A DNA stretch of 64,000 bases from Microcebus murinus. Lineage: Eukaryota; Chordata; Mammalia; Primates; Cheirogaleidae. Under the pieces are notes generated by a model. It searched no databases and was not told the origin of the DNA. It saw only the letters and a list, made by a program, of their open reading frames with translations. Where the stretch lies: the NCBI RefSeq assembly GCF_040939455.1, contig NC_134116.1, positions 44,779,400-44,843,399 on the forward strand. The letters run 5' to 3'. Both the position numbers and the translations under genes were made by a program. Below, in pieces: positions 48,486 to 61,619 of the stretch (position 1 is the first letter of the stretch; each line of letters begins with the position of its first letter).

Positions 48486-49153
48486 GAGAGGGAGGGAGAT
48501 TGAGAGATATTGATATTTTAGTTGTATTTTGCTTGTGTTATAGGAGTGGATGCAATCCCATCCACTTCATGTCGTACAATGCTTAGGCAAATCTTCCACA
48601 TTTATCTTGATCTTTATTGAAAAAAATCTGTAGAGTTTCTTATGCTAATTGTCCTTGACTTCTGAGCCTTCATTCTTTTTCTTAAGATACATGTTTTTTT
48701 TTTTTTTTTTTCCCCTAGGAGACTATCCTGTCCTTATGATATTAAAATTTTAGGCTGTTAACCCTCTTTGGTTTTATCTTAATTCTAGAAATAATGACGC
48801 ATGAAATTAAGATGATATAGGTAAAAAGAGGAGTATTTTTAGCTGTTGTTTCCTATTTGTAAAAACAAAAGTGGTTTATATCAAATTAAATTTCTCAGGT
48901 ATCATAAGTTACAGTAATCAGAAGATAAGTGATAAAGCTAAAATCTCTCTCAAACATGAAATATAGTATATAAAATATATAGTATATGCCAACCATATTT
49001 ATTAAAATGTTCATAACTGATTTATATTTTCATATATATAATTATATAATTAATGGAATAAGACTATATGAATACATCATTTTTCTTCACTTATTTAGCT
49101 TTCTCTGCTCAGGAGAATGTGTGATTTGCAGATGGATTTGTATTTGTGTATAA

Positions 49154-49182
49154 ACACACACATACACACACACACACACACA
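49154..49182. repeat. (CA)n microsatellite
   Basis: CA units with a single T interruption near the left end. Confidence 0.9.
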
Positions 49183-50793
49183 AATTCCTTGTCTTGAGTG
49201 CCATATGTTCTCTTTTTAAATCTTTTGTCTTCCAGATTGTATAGACTTTTACTATTGATTTGGTTTATCTAACTCATTTTCAGAAGTGAAATGAGATTTC
49301 TGATTAACTTGACTCATTCTTAAATGTATAGATTAAATGTCCCTGAATGTGTCTGCTCACATCTGGTATTCCAGATGTTTGCTGTAATAATCATATAAAA
49401 ATCAACACAGCATTTCAAGGGCCATAAAAACACTAAAGAATGAATAAAGGCAGAATTGTGTCCCTATCTGCATATTATTTCCCCTAAAAATGGGCAATCT
49501 ACACTGTATTACCCAAATACAATTCATCAAAACCCAAAAACCTGAACAGTCTCAGTCCAGCTTTAAGTAAACTTGAGTCCTAAGGAGCATAAAATGTATT
49601 TTTCATTTGGGTTTCTCCTGAATAGAGAAATCTTACTTTCAGAATTTTCTAAAAGGAGGCATTTTCAAATATTTTCTTCATTATGAATTTTTTGTTTTAA
49701 TATCAGGATTGGTGCTGGAATAAGCTTATAAATATAATATATGTGTATTCTTTATTCAATAATGGTCCTTCGAGCAAAGGAGTAGAGCCCAAAAAGAGAG
49801 TATATGTAAAATATTTTAAGTATTTTAATTTCTGTATTCTACCATACTGAAATGAAGTAAAGAAATAAGAAAAATAAAGAATAAACAATGATGATGTCAA
49901 TTACAATTAAAACAAATTTAGGAGAGTAAATACAGAATGAAGAAAACATAACAGCATGCTGAATCTTTGTTGGGCATTTTGGTAGAAATAGAGGGCTAAG
50001 AAAGCATTTAATAAAAAAATATAATTTGTAGATATGATATAGTGCTTACTTGGAAAAGACAAATCTTTAAGGTGGAATGAAGTTGTCAAGAAGAGATTAC
50101 ATTGCATCTCTTTTGAATGTATGAAAGAGTGAGTCCCCAGGGTAATGGCATGTATTAAAAGCAACAGTACAGAAAATAAACTAAATGGACTATCTGCTGA
50201 GTTCAAAATTTTCTTATTAATCTGAATGTTCAAGTCAAGGATTGGTGACATGTTTTGGCACCCTGAAAATAAGATGGGTCTCTGCATCTTACATTTGGTG
50301 GAAACCTTGCAATTCAAAATTTTGTTTCTTCCCAGCTGTTTTATCGCACATCCAGAAATACAACCTATGAACTGACTTTTGTTCATCCTGATAGACTTTG
50401 ACTTATCTGAGTGATATGGACCAGTCTGCTTCACCTCTGTCAGCAGTAGATAATATATTATAGCCACTCCATATCAGAAAAAAAAAAAAAAAGGCTGTAA
50501 GATGTTGTTCCTGCTATGAGTACCATGTCCTGGAAAATAGCAATACAAAAACTTTTCTTTTCCACAAGGATGGAAAATTATATTCCGTATGTGAAGGAAC
50601 ATGAGAAAATTGGAGAAGTTATTATTTGAAACTCAACTTAAAAAAAAACATTTAATTTACTATTTCAAAAACAAAACATGGTTATATTATTTATGATGTC
50701 CATGGGAATAATAATGTTATATCTCTATTTTCTCATTTAATTTATATTGTACTATAAAAATTATTTATTGTTTATCTCTTTTGTGATGAAAAA

Positions 50794-50814
50794 TTTAATC
50801 ATGAGATGATTAAA
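50794..50814. repeat. Inverted repeat, 9-bp arms, 3-nt loop
   Basis: TTTAATCAT-GAG-ATGATTAAA, perfect arms in AT-rich sequence. Confidence 0.9.
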
Positions 50815-52219
50815 TGAGAATTTAATAAAATATGTTCCATTTGCTTCCCGATTAGCTTTGAAAAAAATGCAATATATAAAAGCATGAACAGCCTATAATC
50901 TACTTATTTCCTTATTAATAATATGAGCATTTAATATGTTCCAGGCAAGATACTTAATACATTATATAGTTTTTCTCATTTAGGTATATTTTACCTATAC
51001 AATACCACACTTTTATCAATATTGAGAGAAAAGTTCATTTTCAACTAATGAACATACAAAGTTAATTGATCATTGTTTATATTCTTAGCAATATGCAAGG
51101 TAATATATCATTTCTTAACACATTTAAGACAGTTCTTGACACAGGTAGCTTAATATTTTCCCAAGAGATGGAGATAATAGCCACAAAAACCATATAAGCC
51201 TTAAGATATCCCTGAAGGTAACCAAGGGAAAGAAACCTTTCATTAACTTTCATATGATTACAAAAGACAGTTTTTTACAAAAGTCTGGATAATAAAAATA
51301 ATTTTGAATGTGAAACATTTCAACTGTATTTGAACAAGGCATATGCCTTATATGTCAGTTGTTGCTACTTCATCAGATGCTTTATATGACAGTTTAGCCA
51401 ACCTACAATATCTTTGCCCAAGAAAGATTTCCCAGCTAGCACTGGTAAATATTTTGTTACAGTTTGCAAATGTGAAAATATATGTCTGGAACCAAATTCC
51501 AAGCAGTTCACACTGAGGATTTTAGTAATGAAACACCAAAGAAATGCTCATGTAGCGATGCAGTTTGAAAGTCTGTGTCTCCCCTCACTATCCAGCACTT
51601 AGAATCCAATTCATTTTTGTAAACAGAATTGGTATATTGTAAGAGGCACATTGCTCAATGGAGAGAGAACGTCTCAAGTAGTTCTTTCTTTACTCCTAAA
51701 TAACTCCAAACAAGTCCTTAGCTTTGGGTCAATGATTGTAAAGTTAAAAAATATAGAACTCCAAGCTTAAAAAAAAAAATAAACATGATCAATTTGAATT
51801 TGCTGTCAGTTCAAATCTATTATATTTAATATTTAAAATCATCCTCAAAAACTATTTTAGAAAATTAAGGCTAAAATTGACTAATTTATTTTACCCTAGA
51901 ATTTATTCATTCTAAAATGTGTAAAACTATTTTAAAAAACTGTTAGGAATCAGCTAAATGTAGTGAAATAAGATGTATTAATAGTTTTCATTAGCCATTT
52001 TTATATTCTGAATGCAATATGTATTTTGGGAAATAATTCACACCATGTAAACCTATGTCCCCAAGTTATATTGTATATTCTCATTGTTTGTATAGGCACA
52101 ATTTCTAAGTAAACAAATAATAATAGAAATACACAAACTTTATCAATTAATTATAACTTTTTAAAAACTTACTTAAGTTAAGAAAAAATGCAAAAAATAT
52201 AGAAAAATATGTCTGTGAC

Positions 52220-52430
52220 TTAAATGTAGTAGAAAGCATACTAGACCTCCATTTAAGATTTGAGTTTCAATCAGGCAAATAAATAAAACTTTTAAGATAT
52301 TAGTATACTCATCTGTAAAATGTTGAACATAGTATCTATGCTACATAACTCACAGAGTTATTGAGTGTTCAAAAGTGATTATAAAATAAATTTTTTGTTA
52401 ATAATAAGAAGGCATATAATTAAGTGATTA
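52220..52430 (+). mobile_element. MIR fragment, sense
   Basis: 'agtatactcatctgtaaaat' and 'cacagagttattgagtgttc' match the MIR centre. Upstream 'gcatactagacctccattt' fits loosely. Confidence 0.55.
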
Positions 52431-52649
52431 ATAAATGAACAGAGAAGCGGAAAAGATTAGTTTGCTCGAAGACTATAGCTTTACAGGTTAACAAACCAAT
52501 TGGAATGGTACATTACTTCCTAAAGGAGGCATGTGCTTAAGGTGCAAGATACCATTCTCAACAGCCACTGGTGGTTAGGTGTGAGCAAGTGATCTACTCT
52601 TAGAGACTTTTTTTTCCCCCAAAATATTAAGAGAGTTTTGTAATAAAAG

Positions 52650-52980
52650 TTTTGTTACATGGATACATTGTACAATGCTGAAATCAGGGTTTTAGTTTGC
52701 CTATTCCCAAAATAGTGTTCATTGTACTTCACAGGTAAGTTTTATCCCTCATCTCCCCTTCCAACCTCCTCCCCTTTTGATTTCCAATGTTCTTTACATC
52801 TTTTTGTGCTCACGTGTATACCCATCATTTAACTCCCAATTATTAGAGAATAAATGTGGTGTTAGTTTTTCCATTCCTGAGATAGATACTTCACTTAGGA
52901 TAATGAACTCCAGTCCATTCAAGTTGCTGCAGAAGACATTATTTCGTTCCTTTTTATGGTTGAGTAGTACTTTATGATTT
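52650..52980 (-). mobile_element. L1 3' end, antisense (first of two adjacent copies)
   Basis: Reversed 3' UTR wording: 'tgttacatggatacattgta', 'aaatagtgttcattgtactt', 'tcctccccttttgatttcca', 'ggataatgaactccagtcc' and 'atggttgagtagtacttta'. It breaks off at a TA repeat, after which a second, homologous 3' end begins. Confidence 0.8.

Positions 52981-53016
<36 letters not shown>
52981..53016. repeat. (TA)n repeat at L1-L1 junction
   Basis: About 18 TA units with one G. L1 3' UTRs of this class carry a short TA run at this position, so it is probably an expansion of that run. Confidence 0.9.
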
Positions 53017-53912
53017 AAATTATACACACACACAAATATGTGAAGCAGGTTAGGTAGGTGTTCACCCATCTCCTCCTCCCCCATCCCCCCTACTTGATTT
53101 CCACTTACTTTTTCTTCCCTCTGTGCATATGTGTTAGTTATGCACATTGGTTAGTTCCAATTTAAAAGTGAGTACATGTGGAGTTTGTTTTTCCATTTTT
53201 TTTTAGATATTTAATTTAGGAGGATGGTCTCCAGTTCTAGACAAAGTTTTGCAAGAAGCCTTAATTCATCCTTCTTCATGGCTGTGTAGTACTCTATTTT
53301 ATCAATCCACTCATGACTTGATGGACACTTGGGTTGATTCCACATCTTTGCAATTGAGAATTGCACTGCAATAAACATTCAAGTACATGTGTCTTTTTGA
53401 TAAAATAATGTCTTTTCTTTGGGTAAATACCCAGTAGTGGGATTGCTGTGTCAAATGATAGGGTCTAGTTTAAGTTCTTTGAGGAATCTCCCTACTGTTT
53501 TGTGTAGAGGTTATTCTAATTTGCAGTCCCATCAACAGTGTGTAATTGTTCCTTTTTCTCTGCATCCAGCATCTATAGTTTTTGGACTTTTTAATAAAAG
53601 TCATTCTAACTGGGGTAAGGTGGTACGTCATTAAGGTTTTAGTTTGCATTTCCCTGATGATTAGTATTGTTGGGCATTTTGTTTGTTGGTCATTTTTCTA
53701 TCTTCTTTTGAAAATCTTTGCCCACTTTTTAATGGGGTTGTTTATTTTTTTCTTGCAGATTTGTTTGTTTCTTTTTAGATTCTGGATATTAGCCCTTTGT
53801 CAGATGTATAGTTTATTATTATTTTCTCCCATTCTGTAGTTTGTCTATTTATTCTGTTGATTATTTCCTTAGTTGTGCAAAAGTTTCTAAATTTAATTAA
53901 ATCCCATCTTTT

Positions 53913-53930
53913 GTTGTTGTTGTTGTTATA
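53913..53930. repeat. (TTG)n simple repeat in L1
   Basis: Five to six TTG units inside the antisense L1. Confidence 0.85.
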
Positions 53931-55312
53931 TTTGCCTTTGGGGGTTTAGATATAAATTCTTTGCCTAGAGTGATGTCTAGAAGACTTTTCCCTATTTTTC
54001 TTCCGGAGTTTTTATTGCTTAATGCCTTGCATTTAACTCTTTAATCCATCTTGAATTAATTTTTGTAGGTGGTAAAATATAGGGTTCCTCTTTCATTCTT
54101 TTGCTTGTGGCTATCCAGTTTTTCCGGCACCGTTTACTGAATAGGGCTTCTTTTCTCCACTGTATGTTGTTTTCTGCTTTGTCAAAGATCAGTTGGTCAT
54201 AGCTGCATGGTTTTATATCTGGGTTCTCTATTCCATTCCTTTGTTCTTTGTCTCTACTTTTATATTAGTATCATGCCTTTTTGATTGCTATAGTCTTGTA
54301 GTATAATTTGAAGTCAGGTAATGTGATGCCTCCAGATTTGTTCTTTTTGCTTAAGATTATATTGGCTAGTTTGACTCTTTTTTGGTTCTACACGAATATT
54401 AGAATTATTTTTCTATATCTTTGAAATATGATGTTGATATTTTGACATGAACTACATTGACTTTGTAAATTACTTTGGGCAGTATGGGCATTTTAATAAT
54501 ATTCTATGAAAAATATTATTCCTTCTATGCCTAGTTTGTTGAGGGTTTTTATTAGGAAAGGGTGCCAGATTTTGTCAAATGCTTTTTCTGCATCTATTGA
54601 GATCCTATGGTCTTTGTTTTTGCTTCTGTGTATATGGTGAGTCATGCTTATTAATTTGCATATGTTGAACCATCCTTGCATCCCTGGCATGTAATCCAAA
54701 AATATGGTCAATTATCTTTTTGATGTGCTGTTGAATTTAGTTTGGTAGTAGTTTGTTAAAGATTTTCACATTAATGTTTATAAAAGATATTGGTCTATAG
54801 CATTCTTTTTGTGTTGTGTCTCATCCTGGCTTTAGTATCAAGGTAAACTGGCTTTGTAGAATGAGTTAGGAAGCACTCCCTCCTGATCTATATAATAGAA
54901 TAATTTATGTAGGATAGATACCAGTTCTTTTTTATAGGTTTGCTAGAATTTGACTATGAGTCTGTCTAGTCTGTAGCCTTTATTTGTCAGGAAACTTTTT
55001 ATTACTGCTTCAATCTTGCCATTTGTTATTAATCTGTTCTGGATTTCTATTAATTCCTTATCAAGTCTTAAGAGATTGTGAGTTTCCAGGAATTTACCCA
55101 TTTCCAAGGTTGTGTGCATAGAGGTTTTCATAGTATTCATGGATGATATTTTATATTTCTGTGATATCAATTGTAATGTCTGATTGAGCTTATTTGGGTC
55201 CTTTCTCTTCTATTTATGGTTGATATGACTAATGGTCTATAGATTTTGTTTCCAAGGCAAGGAACCAACATTTTCTTTTGTTGATCCTTTGTTTTGTTGT
55301 CATTGTTATTTT

Positions 55313-55375
55313 GGTTTTTTGTTTGTTTGTTTCTTTGTTTGTTTTTGTGGGGTGTTTTGTTTGTTTGTTTATTTT
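55313..55375. repeat. (TTTG)n simple repeat in L1
   Basis: Interrupted TTTG units within antisense L1 ORF2; in the L1 sense strand this is a CAAA-rich run. Confidence 0.85.
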
Positions 55376-57004
55376 TAATTTATTTCTGCTCTGAGCTTTG
55401 TTATTTCTTTTCTTCTGGCTTTGGGTTTGTTTTGTTCTTTTTCTAGTTCCTTGAGATGTGACATTTGCTTGTTAATTTGTGATATTTCTGTCTTTTTGAT
55501 GTAAGAATTTAAGGCTATGAACTTTCCCCTTACACTGCTTTAGCTGAATACCATAGATTTTGAAAGTTTGTGTCCCTTTGTCTGTCAGTTTGAGGAATCT
55601 TTTGATTTCTGTCTTAATTTCATCATTAACTCCAGGATCATTTAGTAGTAGGTTGTTTAATTTCCATGAATTTGTGTGGATTTAAGAGTTTCTTTTGTAA
55701 TTGATTTCTAGTTTTATTCTACTGTGGCCTGAGAAGATACATGGTATGATTTCAATTTTTCTGAATTTCCTGAGATTTGTTTTGTGGCCTCAGATATGAG
55801 TCTTCTTGGAAAATGAAACCTGTACTGATGAGTAGAATGTAGATATTGTAGTTTTGGGGTAAATATTTTGTAAATGTCGATTATGTCCATTTTTTTCTAG
55901 AATCTCATGTAAATGCAGTGTTTCTTTTATGATTTTCTGCTCCAATGATCTGTCCAGTTCTATCAATGGGGTTGAAGGCCCAGCAACCATGATCCTAATG
56001 CTTATTCCTTTGCTGAGATCTAGTATGTTTGTATTATGAATCTGGGAGCTCCTGTGCTAGGTGCATATATATCTAGAATTATTATGTCTTCTTATTGTGT
56101 TGTTCCCTTTAATATTATATGATGAATACGATGACCATCTTTGTCTTTTTTTTACCATTGTTGAATTAAACTCTATTTTACTTTTTATGAGAATGGCTCA
56201 TCTTTGGTTTCCATTTGTGTAAGATATTTTTATCTGTCTTTTTACCTTGTGTTGATGTGAGCCCTCTGAGGTAAATGACTTTCTCAGAGATAACATATAC
56301 TTGGGTTATGTGTTTTCATCCATTCAGCTAGTCTATGTCTTTGGAGTAGTAAGACCATTCATGTTCAGTGTTGGTATCACTATGTGGGATACAGTTCTGT
56401 TCATCATGTTGAATGATACCTTGTTGGTTTGTTTTCCCTCTTATGCTACTGATTTATAAGAGCCATGGGCTTAAATTTCGGGATGTTTTTACACTGGTGG
56501 GTATCTATTGTGCTGTTTCATATATAGTGTACTTTTGAGCATTTCCTATAGGGAAGGGCTAGTAATGACAAATTCCCCTAGTGTTTGTTTGTCTCAGAAC
56601 ATTTTTATTTCTTCATAATTTATTAAACTTAGTTTTGCAGGAAACAAAATTCTTGGGTGGCAATTATTCTGTTTAAGAAGATTAAAAATGGGTCCCTAAT
56701 CCCTTCTGGCTTGTAAGATCTCTGCTTAGAAGTCTGTTGCTATCCTGATGGGTTTTTCTTTGTAGGTTAGTTGTTGCTTTCATCTTGTGGCCTATAGAAT
56801 TTTCTCTTTGACTTTGACTTTGGTCAAGTTGATGATGACTATTTGTAATGGAGATATCCTATTTGCTATGATTCTTCTCAATGTTCAATGATCATCTTAT
56901 ATCTACATATCATAATCTCTGGTAATACTAAATAAGTTTTCCTCAATAGTTCCCTCAAATAGGTTTTCCATGCTCTTTGCTTTCTCTTCTTCTCTTGCCT
57001 AAGA

Positions 57005-57570
57005 CTTTGAATCTAGAACAAGTGGTTTCAAGGAAAAGGGAGAAATTGAAATTTGTTCCCCAGCTTCAGTGTCTGGAGGTTGTGGTGACCACTGACTAGT
57101 GCAAGAGAAGAGGCAGGGCTGGGAGGTGTCCCAAAGACATTGAAAAACTGTGTCAGCCCTAGGGTGTGACTCTCACTTTGACTCTCACAGCCCAGCTTCC
57201 ACTGGCTTCTGCCCATCATCTGAGTCAGGTTCTCTGATTGTCCTGTGGTTTCTGAGAACTGTCTAACATCCTCCAAAATGTATCTATTTTTGCCTAAGAG
57301 AATAAGAGTTAGTTTTTGCTGATGGCAGTCAAAAACCTGATTGTGTTATAGAAATGAATTCACAAGGAATTTGTTTAGTATGTAATATGGCTACAGTAAT
57401 ATAATTGATACTCTCTTTTTAGGATTAAACACATTGCTGTTGATTTTATGACTTTCCCTTTGTTCCCAGAAAATCCTTCTTCCTTTTTATCACTCTGATC
57501 TTTTGGATATGTTAATAAATTAATACTACCTTGTGGTGGTCTGAGATGTCTTCTGTGATGCTTTACCTGA
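57005..57570. other. Unassigned, possibly an old LTR fragment
   Basis: More GC-rich than its surroundings. 'taagagttagtttttgctga' and 'tggcagtcaaaaacctgatt' resemble the 3' end of an ancient retrotransposon that I cannot name. The 82-codon minus-strand frame at 57028-57276 has no recognisable domain. Confidence 0.3.
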
Positions 57571-57574
57571 AATA

Positions 57575-59035
57575 GTCTTACTCATAGAAACTTCATCATG
57601 TCTTTTATAGCTCAGATCTCTGTCAGAAACTAAATTATATCATGATTATCGCTGTCATAAAAAGAGACAGTTACAAGTGATATGTACCCAAATAAGAGAG
57701 CTGATACACTTAATAATGTATACTTTAGTATCTACAGTTGTTCTGTATTTCCCTGAAATGCAATGTCTCATACCCTTCATTTTGTGTAAAGGAATTGATG
57801 GTGTATTTCTCAGGACTGATTTATTTGGCTTAGTTTATATGAATTGATTCATTTTGGAACATTTGACAGAATAGTTGGTATCAAAATAATGCTATATAAA
57901 GAACACACAAACACATTATTGAATGAAGAATGAACTAAAAGATCATAAGTTCTCAAAGATGATGCTCACAGCAAGAGAATTAAATTGCATAAAAATCAAG
58001 TCGCTACTCTGAAATACACAGTGCAATAAAAACTGGTGAGAAAAATGTAAGATGAACTCAATTTCTCAGCCACTGCCATGAGTCTAGATGCACATCCTGC
58101 TGTTATGTGAACAAATACCATGCCTGGAGGGAACTGAATAAATTCTGGCACCTATTGGTAGATGGAACAAAAAAAACCTAAGCTCATTCTCCTATCATGA
58201 GGCTCACATGCCATATGCTACAAACTAATACATTAAATTGGCATAATGAGAAAGATAACGCATTTTACTACTGCTTGCTTACATTGCAAAATCTGTAACA
58301 CCATTACATAAATTGCCTGTAATTCATTCAATTTCTTTGTTCTTGCAAATCTTAAACATTTAGAAAGAAACAAGTCATGTATAAAATATCCCAATGGCTC
58401 TGCTTGTTAACAAGAATAAGGTATATTGAACTTTGACTTAAATACTATTTTCTCCAGATTCCCTTGATACGTTCAAGTTATATGCAATATATCTACCTTT
58501 AAGTACTATATTATCTTCTATGAATCTTTTTTATGGAAATAGGATAGCTCATCAAATGTATGCACGCATGATATGAAGAAGTTTATTTTCATTAGGTGGA
58601 TTATCCATATGAATATGTTTTAATTGTATAACTTTAACTTCTTTGTAACTGCTATTATTCTTGTTCCCCATATAATAGATATGCAAAATGTTTGGCATAG
58701 TTTACAGTTTCAGTCAAGAGGTCAATGAATCCTTGATGATTGATTGACATTTGATACATAGAATATTTAGAAACTGAAAAGTTTGCAGAACCAAATATCT
58801 TTATATCTGACAAATAAAAATGAAGATAAGTGGGAGTAAGAGTGGGGAAAGAACAATTGTCTCAAATGAAAGGGCATCAAATTTAGTAATTCTTTCCAAT
58901 TATTCCTAGCAAAACCTCCAAGGACATCTCTGAACAGAAAAATAGGCAGGTTAGGGTGAGGTCACTAGGAGTGAAAAAAAAAATGATGTGCATATGATTA
59001 TTATATCTCCAGACCTGTCATAAAATCAGTCCATC
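57575..59035. other. AT-rich non-coding stretch
   Basis: No gene or confident repeat seen. Confidence 0.45.
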
Positions 59036-59039
59036 AACA

Positions 59040-59560
59040 ATGTATTCTTCATTTGGCCATGCACTGTGAAATATTCAAATAAAAATAGGATATAGCCTTT
59101 CTTCTCAGGGAGCTTAAAATTCAAGTCAGATGGCAACACATACAGGGTTAAAGTTAAAAAAATAAAAACTGAACAGAAAATGAAAATGTAACTTAAATAT
59201 GATGGGACAAATTACTGTGAGACTTCTGAAAAGCTGGAAAGGCTTCCTGCAGAATATTGGAGTTGATCTAGTCCGTAAAGGATATTGATGATATAGATAG
59301 ATGAGAAAAAGATGTTAGAGAATACCATGGAAAGACAAGTCAGAATAAGCAAAGCCATTACACTAGCAATGAGCATGCCTTGTCTTTAGCGGAAAGGAGG
59401 AATACTGCCTGACGAAATGTCACAGAATAATTTGATAAATGTTCGGGTAGGAAGGAGTAGATACCTCATGGAAAATATTGAAAAAGTGCAGATGTTTGGA
59501 CTTGATCTGCTAGATAATAAGGAAATACTGAAGAAAATACAATTTCATGCAAAGCTAATA
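59040..59560 (-). mobile_element. L2 LINE 3' region, antisense
   Basis: Reversed L2 order: 'ctcagggagcttaaaattca', 'tggaaaggcttcctgcagaa', 'tagatacctcatggaaaata' and 'cagatgtttggacttgatct', then 'aaggaaatactgaagaaa'. The 65-codon frame at 59417-59614 falls inside this relic. Confidence 0.6.
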
Positions 59561-59564
59561 CATA

Positions 59565-60335
59565 TTAATGCAATTCCCAGCTGCTGCCTGACCATTGTGC
59601 AGGATGTTATCTAGCTAAAATAATTTCCCCTGCTTTATAGTTTAAAAGGAAGGGGAAGTATCTAGGAGTTATATTATCTAGGGTTACCTAGATATTATTA
59701 ATATTATATTTATGCCAGGTATTTCAGGTGTATCATTTAGTATCAGTTTGTTGATTCTTCATTATGAAAATATTTTATGCTTTTGCTTAGAAGTTTTTTC
59801 TTAGACATCAAAAAAGAGAAAAATGAAATTTGGAACTCTGCTTAAGATGACTTTATAATTGATGCTTTGAAACTTGCATTTCTCTTACACCCTGCCTCCT
59901 CCATCAAAATGTGTAACAATAGTAGATAAAATATATAAGGATGTATTTTAAAAATCCAACAAAATAAGCATTTTCAGGTTTTAGAAATAGACTGTATATG
60001 TAAAGCACTAAACAGGGGATAAAGCCATGTGCTTCCTGGGTTTCAGATCTCAATGTGGCTAGAGAAGTCATAAGTTCACTTTGTCTAAGTAAAAAAAGGT
60101 AGGAACTGCATTATATAAGATGAGCCACCAGAGATAGCCTCACCTCTTAAAAATAGGAGTAACGATGATTTTTACTGATGACAAAAGCTTATGTAAGGTA
60201 GCATAAAATAAAGCCCAAAGTTATGGCTTATTTGAAATTAGCAATATGGAGAGTAGAAGGACAAAAGCTCAGTTTAACCCTGGGATATAAAACAATCCAC
60301 CTCTGGTTTGAGATCTGTATTTACAATATCCCCAA
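59565..60335. other. Non-coding stretch, no gene seen
   Basis: Nothing recognisable. Confidence 0.4.
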
Positions 60336-60340
60336 AGTCT

Positions 60341-60695
60341 TAGTCCATTCAGGCTGCCATAACAAAATAACATAACCCAGTTAGTTTATAAGTAACATAA
60401 ACTTATTTCTCAGTGTTCTGGGGGCTGAAAAATCCAAGATCAAGGCAAATTTAATGTCTGGTGAGGGCCTGCATTCTGGCTTATAGATAGCTTTTTTCTC
60501 ACCATAATCTTGCATGGCAAAAGGAATGAATAAGCTTCTGGGGTCTTCTTTATAAGGGTATTAATTCCATTTATGAGGGTTCTACCCTTCTGACCTAAAT
60601 GTTTCCAAAAGGCTCATCTCTTAATACCATCACCTTGAGGGTTGGGACTTTAAAGTATGGATTTGAGGGGGACATGAACATTCAGATCATAGTAC
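60341..60695 (-). mobile_element. MaLR LTR (MLT1A/MST type), antisense
   Basis: Reversed LTR wording is strong: 'tagtccattcaggctgccat', 'ttatttctcagtgttctggg', 'aatgtctggtgagggcctgc', 'tctttataagggtattaatt' and 'taccatcaccttgagggttg', ending 'gaacattcagatcatag'. Confidence 0.85.
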
Positions 60696-60699
60696 TCAG

Positions 60700-61460
60700 T
60701 ATCACTGCAGGAGAGGAGCTCCAAGATGACACTGTGAGAATTGCTCCTGGATTGGGGGCCTTATGGGTTAAGTGAAGACATTTAAAACCAGTATGCAAAA
60801 TGGAATATGAGAAGGAGACGAAGATAAAATGAATCATTGCTCTTGTTACTGCCATATATCACTCAAGATGACCTGAAAAGTTGAAATCTCAGTAAGCACA
60901 AAGAATACCCAAATTACTCTGATTTGATTAATTCACCTTGTTTGCTTGTATCAAAACATCACATTTATTCTATAAATATATACAACTATTATATACCCAT
61001 AATAATTAAAAATAAAAAATATTAAAAAGGATAGAAAATAAAAATTTATTCTAAATGAATTTATTCAGATGAAATAAAAGTAATATTATAATATGTAAAA
61101 GACTTAAATAATTATGTTTAATATCATTATAGAGATAAATGTGAGAATAGCACTCAAAAATTTATTTCTCTAAAAATTTACAGAAATTAGACAATATCAG
61201 ATGGCTGTGAAAGAATCCATTAAAATATTTTTAAAATATAAATATTGATAACAAAACTCAAGATAAACTCTAGAATGTTTAAACTTCTGGTCCATAATGT
61301 TAATTGGACCTGATGCCACAGACAAGTACATTAGATGCTTTGGAAAGATATACGCATGCCAAGAGATGAGAGAGTTAAAGCCTTCAAAAACTCAGAAGCT
61401 GCCATATCAGTGAAGTTTTTATAATTTAAATAATCTTTGGCATGCTAGGACATGATGTAA
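60700..61460. other. AT-rich non-coding stretch
   Basis: No gene or confident repeat seen. Confidence 0.4.
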
Positions 61461-61463
61461 AGT

Positions 61464-61614
61464 CAGTGGTTCTCAAACTTTGGTGTTCATTAGAATCATA
61501 CTCAGATTAATATATTTTGGTTGAAGCTCAAGAATTTGTATTTCTAACAAATTCCCAAATAATGGGAAGCCATGCATCTGCAGCTAAAAGCAAGACGCTA
61601 TTTGAGAAACAACT
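61464..61614 (+). mobile_element. MER5A (hAT-Charlie) element
   Basis: The left terminal repeat CAGTGGTTCTCAAACTTTGG and the right one (tatttgagaaacaactt) are inverted copies of each other in the MER5 pattern. The interior 'aagaatttgtatttctaac' 'aaattccca' is the MER5A core. Confidence 0.8.
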
Positions 61615-61619
61615 TCTTG

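Larger units (their letters stand above)
48490..52215. other. AT-rich non-coding stretch
   Basis: Includes a long T run near 48691-48712 and a CA repeat. A 186-codon minus-strand frame (49907-50467) starts at GTG, with the first ATG at residue 28, and has no recognisable domain. No gene is supported. Confidence 0.45.
53037..57000 (-). mobile_element. Antisense L1, about 4 kb, with decayed ORF2
   Basis: It reads from the 3' UTR (53037) back through ORF2 into ORF1 (to about 57000), where it is truncated. Frame pieces on the minus strand match L1 ORF2: 55790-55990 is endonuclease (STPLIELDRSLEQK, then IYPKTTISTFYSS), 54943-55170 precedes the reverse transcriptase (MGKFLETHNLL), and 54493-54711 is reverse transcriptase ([14 protein letters not shown] block and [14 protein letters not shown]). 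Between about 54480 and 54520 the sequence jumps over the segment that normally holds the F/YADD catalytic box, so several hundred bases seem deleted. Stops and frameshifts are numerous. It is dead. Confidence 0.88.

Noticed and set aside
49907..50467. 186-codon minus-strand open frame
   Set aside because: It starts at GTG (first ATG at residue 28), has a composition typical of AT-rich chance frames, no recognisable domain and no gene context.
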